NCBI GenBank assembly: GCA_030374765.1
Contig: JARGXX010000002.1
Coordinates: 1,116,001-1,180,000, forward strand
Direction: 5' to 3'
DNA length: 64,000 nucleotides
Origin: Agarophyton chilense
Taxonomy: Eukaryota > Rhodophyta > Florideophyceae > Gracilariales > Gracilariaceae
Positions 10,722 through 21,600 of the stretch are shown one piece after another (positions within the stretch are counted from its first letter, which is position 1; each line of letters starts with the position of its first letter). Made by a program: the position numbers and the translations under genes. Under the pieces are notes generated by a model, which was given only the letters and a program-made list of their open reading frames with translations, did not search any database and was not told the DNA's origin.

Positions 10722-11118
10722 CTGTTGAGAAGGGAAAATCTATTGCTAGAAGAATTGCAGAAAGGGAGCTCAGCGTGGACAAAATGAAACGAAAAGAGGG
10801 TCGCGAAGTGGATGGCGTGTTGATAGGAGGAACAAGTGTCTTGGACGGGGAGGCAATCATTCGGTCAAGCGCAATTTGACTGCTCTGACATGGAAGCGGC
10901 CTTGTTCGCGAAGCTTTGGTCTCTAGCGATAACAATGCCAGCAATACCACGTGTGAGAGCACTGGTGACACACATTAGGCACCGCTGAATCCGGTGCCTT
11001 CAGTGCTGCGTATTGCCTCTGCTGCTGTTGCTGCTGGAGGATCTTGCCAAGTGCTTCCGGTTCGGCGTGCGGGCGTCACACCAACTTCGCGCCTTCCCCG
11101 CAGCCTTCTCGATCTATC
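10722..11118. promoter_or_regulatory. Shared upstream region of GOT1 and RPN9
   Basis: A 397-bp interval separates two outward-facing start codons, so it must hold both promoters. The right half is CTG/GCC-rich (around 11020-11110). No TATA-like element stands out. Confidence 0.5.
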
Positions 11119-12291
11119 ATGACGACCCCTGCCGCCACCGAATACATCGAACAACGCGTAGCATCTGCATCCGATGAATCCACGAAAGCTGCGCTCTCCA
11201 CCCTGCAAACCTACTACGGCAAGAAGCTTTGGCATCAGCTGACGGAGCACGTTAAGACTATCGTCGTCGATCCTAAAATTAGCGATAAGACAGGTCTCTA
11301 TAGTTCCTTTCTGAAGCATTTTGAAGCAAAACTAAACCCAGTATCGCTCGTTCAAATCCTTGCTGAGATCGTTCGCGCAGAGCTACATCAAAGCCCAACA
11401 GATGCACTAGCCTTCGTTTCCCCGCTTCTCATCGCTGATGGCGGTAACGGCACCGTCGTCACTGCTAGTGACGAGGCCTATGTGCTTCTACTCTCGCACG
11501 TTGCTGTGCTTCACATGAAAGCGAGCGATAATGCCGCATGTAAGAAGGATGTTGAAGCTGCCCGCGTTTTAGTTGAAGCTGCGCATGACATGAATCCCCT
11601 TGTTCATTCTGCGTTCTATCGTGCAGCTGCTGAGTATCACAAGGTTGTAGGTACCGCCTCCGATTTCTTCCGCAATGCCTTACAATTCCTCGCGTACACC
11701 CCGCCGAACGCTCTGGATGTAGCCGCTCAGCACAGATGGGCCTTTGACATTGGCATAGCAGCCTTGGTCGGAAACGATATATACAACTTTGGTGAGGTTC
11801 TTTCGCACTCCATTGTTCACTCACTTCGAGGCTCTGAGAACGAATGGCTCCTTCTTCTTCTTGAGGCGTTCAACAGCGGCGATCTTGAGAAGTTCGATAC
11901 TGTCTGCCAGCAATCCTCGGCGCAGATGAATGCCCAACCAGTACTTGTGGCAAATGAAGAGTTTTTGAAGCAAAAAGTCACCATCTTGGCTCTCATGGAT
12001 TTGTGTTTTTCCAGATCCCTGGAACACTCAATTCCATTCAGTGATGTACAAAAAACATGTCGCCTGCCTCCCAAAGAAGTTGAGTATCTACTAATGCGAT
12101 CGATGAGTCTAGGATTGATATCGGGGGAGATTGATAATGTGGATCAATGCGTTACCATATCTCGTGTTCAGCCAAGGGTGTTGGGAAGAGAAAATATTGG
12201 TGAAATGGCCAAGCGTCTGTCGAAATGGAGTCAACATGTTACTGACACCGTTGCGTTTTTGAATAAGACTACAGTAGGCATTGTTGAATAG
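11119..12291 (+). CDS. RPN9: 26S proteasome regulatory subunit RPN9/PSMD13
   Basis: RPN9 is a non-ATPase subunit of the 19S lid and helps incorporate the ubiquitin receptor RPN10. The 390-aa product begins MTTPAATEYIEQR and shows the family helices (LQTYYGKKLWHQLTEHV, KHFEAKLNPVSLVQIL). A C-terminal PCI region includes ENIGEMAKRLSKWSQHV just before the end. I prefer the ATG at 11119 over the longer frame from 11044. The ATG product starts in the same place as known subunits, and the extra 25 residues are low-complexity. No intron is needed. Confidence 0.9.
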   Translation: MTTPAATEYIEQRVASASDESTKAALSTLQTYYGKKLWHQLTEHVKTIVVDPKISDKTGLYSSFLKHFEAKLNPVSLVQILAEIVRAELHQSPTDALAFVSPLLIADGGNGTVVTASDEAYVLLLSHVAVLHMKASDNAACKKDVEAARVLVEAAHDMNPLVHSAFYRAAAEYHKVVGTASDFFRNALQFLAYTPPNALDVAAQHRWAFDIGIAALVGNDIYNFGEVLSHSIVHSLRGSENEWLLLLLEAFNSGDLEKFDTVCQQSSAQMNAQPVLVANEEFLKQKVTILALMDLCFSRSLEHSIPFSDVQKTCRLPPKEVEYLLMRSMSLGLISGEIDNVDQCVTISRVQPRVLGRENIGEMAKRLSKWSQHVTDTVAFLNKTTVGIVE

Positions 12292-13223
12292 ATCAACAAG
12301 AATGAAAAGCTGTTGTGATCAATGATTGACTTGTCCGATGTCCATGGACGTTGTAAATCATTGTTTAACTGGAATCTAAGTTCCCTGTCTCGTGGGATAA
12401 GATATGTACCATTCAGCATTCGTAGCTTTGTACAGATGCAACACATTGCTTTCTCTGAACAATCGCTTGTCTTGGGTCATAGTACCACACCATTGGTTAT
12501 ATGAACTGTGAAATATTGAATTGTCCTCCAATTCTTAGGACCGGTCGGGCTCTGGGAAAGGGTTTGACAACGTACTCTAGGCGAGGAGCACCCGTATTTT
12601 CAGAACATGGTTGTTGGAGAGTAAAAGTGTACTTCATTGCCTTCATGCAAGGAATGAACAACACAGAGCAAATACCCCTCTTTTCCAGCGTACTCTTTCT
12701 TTGAAGACGGATTTTTTTTGACTGAGCATGTAGAGCAAGCAAGCGTGTTTTTATAATTCAGGTGTTACGTAGTTTACTTCACTTGCGTTGTTCAAGGATA
12801 TCTCTGGGGAACGGTTTTTGTACACCCAACTATTCAAATCTTGACTGAACCAGATATTCTGCCGTGTGGCCAAGTCTCGATAAGTAGTCGGTCCATTCCT
12901 TTTGGAAGTATTAAGCATTGTGTTTATCTTGTTGTCTGATCATCAATGTAACAAGAATTCGAACCCGTAAATGTAAATATCCAGAGCATAATACCAATTG
13001 TACGTCAAAGCTTATCTTTATGAACTCATTTGCATTATGTTTATCATGATCGTAGTTGTTGGCATCAATTGCGAATATATCAAAGCCTGCGCAAAAGATT
13101 GCAAAAAAGGCGGTGCGAAAAGAAGATGTTTCGTTCAGTACTCACAAAGTCCAAATGATGCATTGCGTTGCTGGAAAACAACAAACACACGTGCTTTACA
13201 GAAGGCGAGGTTCCGAAAATGCT
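12292..13223. other. Convergent intergenic region; no supported gene
   Basis: About 930 bp between the ends of the RPN9 gene (+) and the aminotransferase gene (-). A plus-strand 118-codon frame (12998-13354) overlaps the aminotransferase 3' end and has no domain, so I do not call it. Confidence 0.4.
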
Positions 13224-14453
13224 TCAAGCTGAATGTCCTCCTAGAACCTTTACAAAGCGTTGCAGGCCAACAGTCAATGTGTCGTTGTCTACCGATGCGA
13301 AACAAAACCGGAAAAACCCAGGACTACCTCCGTAGCATCCATTTCCAGGGGTAAGAATGATACCGCCGTCTTTCAGAGTTTCCCAAAGTTGCATTTCACT
13401 TTCGTAAGTTGGAGTTTTTAACCACTTTCTCAGGTCAATCCAAACAAAGAAACCCGCCTGTGGCTTACAGTATGGGATATCTAAACTGTTGAGCACACTA
13501 GCTACTCTTTCGAAGGCACAAAGTAATCGACGTGAGTTTTCTTGAACATAGCCATTCAGCCACATTTTTCTTGAAAGCAGATTCGCAAAACTCCATTGCG
13601 AGATGAATGAAACAGGTGCTGCGGAGGAAAGTACAGATGCGCACTTCTGCAGCTCTTTATTTTGAGTATAGAGCACCCCAAAACGTATCCCACCTGTCCC
13701 AAAATCTTTCGAGGTTGTCCACACGACATGAACATGAGATGGAAGTTTGCCTTCAAACACGTCTATAACGCTGGTGAATACTGCTGTGGGATCATGAACA
13801 CAAAGTGCGTAAGCTTCGTCAAAAACAATATGAATCTGATTCTGCTCCGCCCAGGACGCGAGCTGTGAAATCAGCTTGGGTGACCAAATGAGACCACTAG
13901 GGTTATCCGGTGAAAGGATTAGAGCGAACCGAATGCGTTTTCGGCTAGACTTCAGAGCAGCATCAAGCGTCTCAACGTTGAGCACCGGGTTATGATCTGG
14001 GAAGTGCGCTAGAACTGGCTGAACAAAAGACAAAGCGCCCACATCACGGGTAAGGGAAGAATATCCTGGTGCAGTCAAAATGACTGCTTCATCTGGGTCG
14101 CACAAAGAGAAAGCCAACACGTCTATGGCCCCACTTGCACCGTTATGAATGGAGAAGCCCTTTCGGTCGACGGGGCTGTGAGAAATTTGCGTAGAGAAGA
14201 AGTCTTGGAGTTGTTCCTCAAGCTCTGGAATAGGATGGTGTGTTCTGGGAGATGGAGAAAGCACGTTCGGCGGGATAACCGGAAGCTCATTGAGAGCATC
14301 GCAAACGAGTGGGAGTGAGAGGGTGTTTTCAGCAACAAAAAGCCATATGGCACCATGGGGACGTAGTTGTCGATCATAAGGCGGAACGGCAAAGCCCTTA
14401 AAATGTGGTAGAAAAGGACAGTTTATGTTTGATGCGCGCAACGAAAGAGCCAT
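13224..14453 (-). CDS. PLP-dependent class I/II aminotransferase, ACC-synthase-like
   Basis: The enzyme uses pyridoxal phosphate. The hallmark residues are visible in the 409-aa product: the NPSG motif at residues 184-187, the FDEAYAL motif with the ring-nitrogen Asp at 212, and the Schiff-base lysine in TTSKDFGTGGIRFG at residue 249. The C-terminal Arg that binds the substrate carboxylate probably lies in PGFFRFCF. The SKDFG-x-x-G-x-R-x-G pattern and the YSSLTRD region resemble 1-aminocyclopropane-1-carboxylate synthase and its relatives. Without a search the substrate cannot be set; alanine or aromatic aminotransferase activity is equally possible. The N-terminus shows no clear organelle signal. 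The start is the ATG at 14453. Confidence 0.82.
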   Translation of the reverse strand: MALSLRASNINCPFLPHFKGFAVPPYDRQLRPHGAIWLFVAENTLSLPLVCDALNELPVIPPNVLSPSPRTHHPIPELEEQLQDFFSTQISHSPVDRKGFSIHNGASGAIDVLAFSLCDPDEAVILTAPGYSSLTRDVGALSFVQPVLAHFPDHNPVLNVETLDAALKSSRKRIRFALILSPDNPSGLIWSPKLISQLASWAEQNQIHIVFDEAYALCVHDPTAVFTSVIDVFEGKLPSHVHVVWTTSKDFGTGGIRFGVLYTQNKELQKCASVLSSAAPVSFISQWSFANLLSRKMWLNGYVQENSRRLLCAFERVASVLNSLDIPYCKPQAGFFVWIDLRKWLKTPTYESEMQLWETLKDGGIILTPGNGCYGGSPGFFRFCFASVDNDTLTVGLQRFVKVLGGHSA

Positions 14454-14973
14454 TGTGTATTGCCGCCAAGGACCGATATTCTCGGTTTATGAGCGCTTTC
14501 GACGGCCTAAGTGACGGATATCTTCGATGCTCACTGCCGCATTGTGCAAATTCCTTTGAAGGATTAAGCTTCAAATACTTTACCCTCTATGATGACAGTA
14601 ACTTGAAGTGAACGGGAGGTCAGATCGGCCGTGCGAGATGAAAGATGCTTTGTGACGGTGCACTCTCCTAGCCATTGCTAACCCTCGGGATAAATTGCAT
14701 ACACGTTGTGTGAACTCGCTACAACCACACTCGCCCCGGCCCCTCTCTCTCTAGCTAAGTCTACCCTTTGGTAGCTCTCTCGTGTCCTGGCCGAGGCACA
14801 TCCCTTGAGCTCAGATGTCACACACGTGTGAAGAAATGGCATTTCGTGCGCCGTGACGACGCGTGCGCGACACACGTTATGCATCCTGCAAGTGCGTTCG
14901 AAATACAAATCTTTCGAGCCCCAAACCGCGCCATTTCCCAATGTGAAGTTAATCGTAGACATATTAAATACGC
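14454..14973. promoter_or_regulatory. Shared upstream region of aminotransferase and F-box genes
   Basis: The 520-bp interval separates divergent starts at 14453 (-) and 14974 (+). It contains several CACGTGTG/ACACGTT-like E-box cores (around 14823 and 14870), which could be bHLH/bZIP sites but may be chance. No transcript feature is proven. Confidence 0.35.
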
Positions 14974-15753
14974 ATGAGACCTCACTCAGCCCATTACAAG
15001 TCTGCCAAACCTCGTGCAGTTACGAAGGGTGCGTTCGCGTTCAGAAGAACAGAAGTTGCAAATCAATTCTTTTCCACGATGCCCTCGAAACGCATTCATG
15101 CGACACGGCGACAGAAAGGGGTTTACAAGGCCGTAATTACCAAGCAGGGGCGGAAGCAGGTTGACTATCTTTCGGATCTTCCCGCAGACCTGTCAACTCT
15201 CATTATAGACAAGCTTCAAGAGCAAGAACTGCGCTGCTTTCCAAAAGTCTCTCATCGCTGGGCCACCATGTTTACTCGCAATGATACTCAATCTCACTTT
15301 CGCAGCCTCGTTCGCTCTCGATTTGGTCTCAGCCATAAGCCGCGAGACGCCCAATCTTGGGGCGCGTTATATCTCTGGCTTCGTCGCGAACGCTGTCACC
15401 TCTGCCCAAACCCCAACGTCGCTCCCTTCGTCTATGCTGGCAGCACGTCTCTCTCTGTAATGCTTTTCCCCCAAAAACAGTCTGCGGGGCTCACGCTCTT
15501 TCCGATATGTCGCTCATGTTTTGCCCATCTTCTATCGAGTCACAATGACCCTTTCGTGCCAGTCGTTGAGCATTCTGAGCTTGATTATGTTTTTCCAAGT
15601 ATATCTTCTGTAGCGGCTCTTGAGGCGCCTATTCAGGACGGATTTTTGTACTCGGATATCCCACTTATTGAACAGAGAAGCATCAGAGGTATAAGGTACA
15701 CATTGGCAAAACCACTTCTGTTTGAGACATTTTCTTGTTCAACAACATCATGA
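14974..15753 (+). CDS. F-box-like protein with a putative Cys zinc site
   Basis: Residues 64-105 of the 259-aa product read YLSDLPADLSTLIIDKL, then LRCFPKVSHRWATMF. This is an F-box pattern of the kind that recruits SKP1 and links substrates to an SCF ubiquitin ligase. The following region has CHLC and, about 65 residues on, CRSC, spaced like a two-pair zinc ligand set. No leucine-rich or WD repeats follow, so the substrate is unknown. The first 35 residues are basic. A second in-frame ATG (MPSKRIHATRR) is an alternative start. Confidence 0.6.
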   Translation: MRPHSAHYKSAKPRAVTKGAFAFRRTEVANQFFSTMPSKRIHATRRQKGVYKAVITKQGRKQVDYLSDLPADLSTLIIDKLQEQELRCFPKVSHRWATMFTRNDTQSHFRSLVRSRFGLSHKPRDAQSWGALYLWLRRERCHLCPNPNVAPFVYAGSTSLSVMLFPQKQSAGLTLFPICRSCFAHLLSSHNDPFVPVVEHSELDYVFPSISSVAALEAPIQDGFLYSDIPLIEQRSIRGIRYTLAKPLLFETFSCSTTS

Positions 15754-15854
15754 AGTGCAAACCAAGGTTAGCATAGCATGAGATGTACATAAATATGAAC
15801 AGCTTGGCAGCACGAAATTGATGCAATCTAAATGTACAATCGTATTAACATAAA

Positions 15855-18299
15855 TCATCGACGAACACTGCTTGAGGCTTCTTGTGCTGACATTCTCCAT
15901 GCCCTCAATCGCTCTTGTTCATCGCTAGCTTTCTCCACAAGCCCTTCCTCCAGCTTGCTTCTTTCTTCGTTCCCAGGAGCTTCTACCTGGCCCTCAGTGA
16001 CAAAGCGGTCTTCGTCAGCTCGGTAAGAATTCCATGAAACAACAGTATCTTTGCCGAATACAGCTCCCTGTGAAAGACTCTGCATATTCTCGGTTTGACT
16101 AGTCTCTTCTTCTGCTACTAGTGGGTCTGATTCAGCCTCCTTCGGAAACATACTTTTCCAAGAATACGATCTCGGATCCCGATTCGAGCCGTTCGAGCCG
16201 TTTGTCTTTGCACATTGTCTGACTGAAGATTTGCTCTTGCTTCTGTAGATACCACGTCGTCGATCACCTGGGGACCGCGGAGAGTTGTGGGTCGGCAGTT
16301 CCAAGGGATCTTCATCGGCTTCGAGCAAACTAGCCCCACTAGCAGGCTCATAACCACAAAGTTCTTTCCCGCTTCCGTCTTCATAATCTTCGTCTTCATA
16401 ATTTTCGTCTTCTTCTCGTGGTGGTATCGGCGCACGCATCCAATCGCTTGAAATCATGGACTCTGAATAGTTTCTGAGGGGCGCTGGTCCACGCCCTACA
16501 AAAATTCCAGTTGACCGCATGCCAACCTTTTCTGATGAAACGTAGTCATTCAACGCATCACCATCCGCAGAGTATGTGCTTCGTACACGGCGACTTGTTC
16601 TGCCACTGGGCCTACTAAGTTTTCTGGAATCGCGTTCGACGGATGAATCCCGTCCTGTGCTTGAGGATGAGTAGCCAGAATCAATTTCTTGACGGATTAT
16701 GGTATCCATGTAGCTCAGTCTCGTTTGTAAGGGCTGTCCATCCTTTTCTGGTGTATCATTAGTCGCATCCGTTTCTCGAACATCTTGATTTGACTGTGTT
16801 AATGGAAGAGGATCAGAATCCTGTTCTTCACTGTTAGATTCCTTTGCGAACTTTTCAGAATCATTCATGAAGACGTCTGAAACGAATGTTTTTGAATTTG
16901 ATGACTGACGACCAACTAGTGGGTGCCGCTCGGCGCTGGAAGAAACAAGTACACTACCTTCATCGTGATCATTACGTCTTTCGACATCAACACACGCTCC
17001 ATGCTCTGCTTTGATCTCGACTGTTTGGTGGATCGGTACAGCAGCCGGCTCTTCTTTTTGTTGCGTCTCGTCAGGGTGTACCTGGACCCTTTCTTGGTGA
17101 ATTGAATCGACTGCATCTTTGAATGCTTCCTTCTGATAGTTCTCGTAGAAGGCATCATCATAGATACTATTGCGAACGTTGACAATGGCGAGATCGAGAT
17201 CTCCATCACAATGATTTACAACAGCTGCCAGGTATGCATCATCTCTCTCAGGTAAATATTCTTTCAACTGGGCAATCTCGGACAAAAACCGCTGACTATG
17301 TGCTGCTTCATTCTGCTGGACAGCGAGATGAGCTCTTTTCTCGATTTCTTCTTCTGACACAGATGCTCGTGTCGCTTTTTCTCTCTCAATCTTTCTGCGT
17401 AATACTGCGGGCGGAAGCGGTCGCGGCTTGGCTGGAGGCGGAATCTTTATGGGTCCCTCAGGCTTAGGCGCATTGCGGCGCATGTGCACGACAAGGTGAA
17501 CATTGACGTCTTCAGGAACTGAAAGATATGGAAAATCAGCGCCCTGCTTTAGCAAAGCCCTCTTTGCACGAGGTAGTTGAGAAGCAGTGTCATGCGACAG
17601 TTGAAGCGCAGCAGGAGAGCGGTCAACAGTGTCGATTAGAGTAATGCGCTGCTCTGGAACAAGTATCCTGTCTATCACGGAGGTGGTGGACAACGATAGG
17701 GCCAGACGAGAGGCGAGGGTTTCTCGGTTGCATCGCATGGTATGGCCTATGGCAAACTCAGCGGCGTTCGCCAATTGTACGGTAGTTCGCCCGGTTGGTA
17801 GAATGGTCCGCATAGTGCTTTGTACTAAGAAGTTAGGCAACCATTTCAGAACAGAAATCGAGTACGGAACCGGCAGATTGAGGTTGGCAGTGGAAAGAAA
17901 AGAATGGGTGAGCATAAGCGACACTACTCGCTCCGGACGCCGAGCAGCGTAGTGCAACGCCAGAAAACCTCCAAGTCCCGCACCATAAAAATGAGCTCTG
18001 CGAATAGACAACGTCTCCAAAAAGATGTGAAGCGCATCGCAAAATTCAGGAACAGACCAGTATGTCGGGATATGCACTGCGATGATTCGGTACCCGAGAG
18101 GCGCTAGCGAAATGAGCTGATAGAAAAAGGATTCAGCGGAGCCAATGAGCGAGTGCAAACAAATGATGGGCTCGGGATAAGTGCGTGGACCCCAGTCGTA
18201 GTACATCCATTGGTTTGGGTTGGCGTGACCGATGGGCAGGCGATTACGCGGAACCCAGGCACGAAAGTTGGCATACGGCTGCGAGTAGGCCAACTCCAT
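15855..18299 (-). CDS. Maspardin (SPG21)-like alpha/beta hydrolase fold with CUE-like domain
   Basis: Residues 1-270 of the 814-aa product follow maspardin closely: YDWGPRTYPEPIICLHSLIGSAESFFYQLISL, then YRIIAVHIPTYWSVPEFCDALHIFLE and a nucleophile-elbow block. Maspardin acts as an adaptor on endosomal and trans-Golgi membranes. The elbow is GAGLGG at residues 106-111, so the usual Ser position is Gly108, which argues for a non-catalytic role. A helix around residues 342-382 (LKEYLPERDDAYLAAVV, then DGDLDLAI) looks like a CUE or UBA-type ubiquitin-binding domain. The remaining ~430 residues are acidic, Ser-rich and probably disordered. The first ATG of the frame is at 18299; upstream codons are open but start only with GTG. 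The known protein is about 310 aa, so this one is much longer. Confidence 0.72.
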   Translation of the reverse strand: MELAYSQPYANFRAWVPRNRLPIGHANPNQWMYYDWGPRTYPEPIICLHSLIGSAESFFYQLISLAPLGYRIIAVHIPTYWSVPEFCDALHIFLETLSIRRAHFYGAGLGGFLALHYAARRPERVVSLMLTHSFLSTANLNLPVPYSISVLKWLPNFLVQSTMRTILPTGRTTVQLANAAEFAIGHTMRCNRETLASRLALSLSTTSVIDRILVPEQRITLIDTVDRSPAALQLSHDTASQLPRAKRALLKQGADFPYLSVPEDVNVHLVVHMRRNAPKPEGPIKIPPPAKPRPLPPAVLRRKIEREKATRASVSEEEIEKRAHLAVQQNEAAHSQRFLSEIAQLKEYLPERDDAYLAAVVNHCDGDLDLAIVNVRNSIYDDAFYENYQKEAFKDAVDSIHQERVQVHPDETQQKEEPAAVPIHQTVEIKAEHGACVDVERRNDHDEGSVLVSSSAERHPLVGRQSSNSKTFVSDVFMNDSEKFAKESNSEEQDSDPLPLTQSNQDVRETDATNDTPEKDGQPLQTRLSYMDTIIRQEIDSGYSSSSTGRDSSVERDSRKLSRPSGRTSRRVRSTYSADGDALNDYVSSEKVGMRSTGIFVGRGPAPLRNYSESMISSDWMRAPIPPREEDENYEDEDYEDGSGKELCGYEPASGASLLEADEDPLELPTHNSPRSPGDRRRGIYRSKSKSSVRQCAKTNGSNGSNRDPRSYSWKSMFPKEAESDPLVAEEETSQTENMQSLSQGAVFGKDTVVSWNSYRADEDRFVTEGQVEAPGNEERSKLEEGLVEKASDEQERLRAWRMSAQEASSSVRR

Positions 18300-18692
18300 G
18301 CTGAACGGGGAGCGAAACCTCCGACAGAGAGCACCTCGGTGAGAAGGAAGGCCGCGGTGGGGACTCTGATTGCGACCGAAGCATTTCCATCTTCTGCCGA
18401 TTATCTGCAGGGAAGTTGCGTTGCCTGCCGTCAACAGAAACAGAGGAAAAAGATGTGCCAGCACTCGATCCTGTCTACTGTAAGAATAGAGTTTACAGCG
18501 AGCATCCTTCACGGCGCGTTAAGAAGGCAGCATCGGGCGCCCAACTGCTTGCATAGGTAACTGCCCAGCAGCCAGCAACGAGCAAGTAACCTTTACCATG
18601 TCCAACGTATCTGCCCGCTCTTTCCGGCCCCGCGGCAGACTACCAGCGTGCTGGCCGCCGCCGTCGCCTCCTCTATTCGCCCTATAGCAGCA
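18300..18692. promoter_or_regulatory. Shared upstream region of maspardin-like and RTEL1 genes
   Basis: The 393-bp interval lies between divergent ATG starts at 18299 and 18693. Both flanking frames stay open into it, but without ATG codons, so I treat it as untranslated. Confidence 0.45.
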
Positions 18693-21600
18693 ATGGTGCT
18701 AATGCCCGTCAATGGCATCGAGATCGACTTCCCCTACGAGCCTTACGGAGCGCAAATCCGCTACATGTCTCATGTAATCGACGCCCTGCGAAACGGAAGC
18801 AATGCGTTGCTCGAGTCTCCAACCGGAACAGGAAAAACTCTTTGTCTTTTATGCGCATCGCTAGCCTGGCGCCACACATATATTGCCGCCCTACAGGCCC
18901 GGACAATACTGCCGGGCTCCTCGTCACATGCCCCGTTGTTGAAGAAGGCCGGCGTGCACCCTAGCTCTAGTACAAACACGACTTCTGCGCTCGATGTCCT
19001 CATTCGTCCACAAGCCAATGCTCATCTTGCAGCCCCGCGCATTGTTTTTGCGTCTCGCACTCATTCACAGTTAGCACAAGCTATTAATGAACTGAAACAA
19101 ACTGTGTACAAACCAAGTATGTCCATTCTGGCTAGCCGAGACCAGTTATGCGTTCACCCTATTTCCGAGTCCCTGTCTGGCTCGCGCCTGAATTCCATGT
19201 GTAGACGCATTACTCAAAAGCGACAATGCCGCTTTCACACACCAATAGCTTCCACTCGCCCCTACGAGAATCAAAGCGAAGAACTCGTCAGTAAAATGCA
19301 ACAAGCCGGTGTGATGGACATCGAAGAACTTCGCGAATTTGGAAAATCTCAATGCGCCTGCCCCTGGTTTCTTTCAAGAGCTGCAGCCCAAGCAGAAGGT
19401 TGCGAGATTTTATTTATACCTTACAATTACCTTCTTGACAAGAGTATTCGATCGACCATGGAAATCAATTGGAGCAATGATATTGTCATAATCGATGAAG
19501 CGCATAATTTGGAATCCATCTGCGCCGATTCCAATAGCTTTGATCTTACATCGTCCCTCAGGTCCCAGTGTGACGCTGAGCTATCTGCTATTTTGGAGGG
19601 GGGGATACGCCCTGGTGGTATCGTTATCCCGGCGTTGCAACAGCTTGAAAAAACTGAACAAGGTCTCAACGAGTTGATTGGAACCGAGAACCGTGAACTG
19701 CAAGAAATCAGAGTCCTGCGAAATATGCTCCACGCCATTGAATATTTTGTGGGCAGTGCCCGTTTGGATCGTGGACAAGGCGGTGACGTATCCTTCTCAG
19801 TGTATCCAGGAAGTCAGATTCAACAAGTATTTAAAGAAAACCAAGGGCCAACAGTTGACACATATGAGCTATTTCTAGAATTGCTCGACCGCGCAATGGG
19901 AAGGGAAGCGGAGATAAATGACTCTTCAAATCAAAGGAGTACTAAGCGTTCCTCTGCTTCTGGCAGCAGTGCAATGAAAATATTGCAAGCAGCAATTCGC
20001 ATACTCTTTGAAACCACAATATCCAAGGAAGAACAGAGCTTTCGCACAGTAGTTCAGGAATCTAAGACCAAGCAATCAGTAGGGCGCACCATATCCTATT
20101 GGTGCTTTAAACCGGCGATTGCGATGAATTCCCTGAAGACACTAAATCTGCGATGTTTGCTGTTGACCAGTGGTACATTGTCACCCATGGATTCTTTCGC
20201 TGCTGAATTGGGTCTTGGATTTCCGGTTCGATTGGAAAACCCCCATGTAGTAACCAGGGCGCAAATATGGGCAGGAGTCATATCTACTGGTCCCGATGTT
20301 AACGGTGTACGGGGTGCTCGACTGACGTCTGCATACCACGCTAGGGGAGAGAATTCTAGTATCGAGCTGGGAAGAACGCTCATTAGAATTGCCTCCATAA
20401 TACCTGATGGCCTCCTGGTTTTCTTTCCTTCATATGGATCCTTAAATTATTGTGTCGATGTTTGGCACAAATTCGGCCCTTTCCCAAACAGAGCGAAGCC
20501 ATCAATATGGGAACATCTACTTCAAAAGAAAGGCATTGTCGTGGAAGAACGAGACTCATCAAAATCGGCAGCTGCTATTTTAGCCCATCGTACTAACGTG
20601 GATAATCGTCTCGGCTCAATACTACTAGCCGTTTGTCGCGGAAAGGTTTCCGAAGGTATCGACTTCAGCGATGAGTACGGACGAGCAGTGGTAATCACTG
20701 GTCTTCCATACCCCTCTGCGTTAGATCCGAAAGTGGTTCTAAAACGAGAGTTTGTAGATAGGGAGGCGGTATCGTCTGGTAAGCACCCGATTCAACTGAC
20801 AACTAAAAACACCCACATTAAGACGCTGAATGGATCAGAATGGTATACAATCCAAGCAATTCGAGCCGTAAATCAGGCGGTCGGTCGAGCTATTCGACAT
20901 CGATTTGATTACGGAGCTATTATACTCTGTGACGAACGTTTTCAAGCGAAGAACTTAAAAGAGAAAATTTCCAAGTGGATTCGTCCGAACCTCTCCAACT
21001 GTCCTTCGTTTGCTACAGCTGAAGGCTCTTTAGAGAGATTCTATTCTGGAGCCGTAGTCTCAAGGTTTGCTAAAGAAGGGGAAAAGAAAAGGCTCGAAGC
21101 TCAAAAACGTCGACGAGAGCGATCAGCGCAGCCTCCGGCGGTTGAAATCGAGAGGGAAAGTATGAAAACGGCTCAACAACTTTTGAATGGGATGAACCCT
21201 CCGCGCACAACGGATCGAGAGTTTTTAGATGAACTTATGAGGTTCTCTGCGCGCTTCAAGGACGATGAGTTGCTCAAATTGAAAGAGAAAACGCCTGCAC
21301 ATGATACGAAAAAGGTTCGAAAAACGCTAGACTTTGGAAGCCAGGAGGCTCATGGAGGAATGCTGGACAGTGGCTCCCTCCGTTTATCCGTTACAAACAA
21401 GGCTTCCACAGATGCGCATAATAGTAACAAACGGGGGGCCGTTTTTCTTACGGCTCAGCCAGAAACTATAGACGAGGAGCAGGAAGACTCAAAGCCAAAA
21501 AGAAGACGTGGCGTTGTTTCGCAAAAGAAGCGCATTTTGACACAGAGAAAACCACAAGCAGACATGAAAGCCCAAAGTGCACCAAGTCTAGAGAACAAAG

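Noticed and set aside
10213-10971. 252-codon minus-strand frame across the GOT1 gene and its upstream region
   Set aside because: It overlaps GOT1 in another frame, shows no domain and is biased in composition, so it is a shadow.
12998-13354. 118-codon plus-strand frame with a hydrophobic start
   Set aside because: It overlaps the 3' end of the aminotransferase gene and has no recognisable family.
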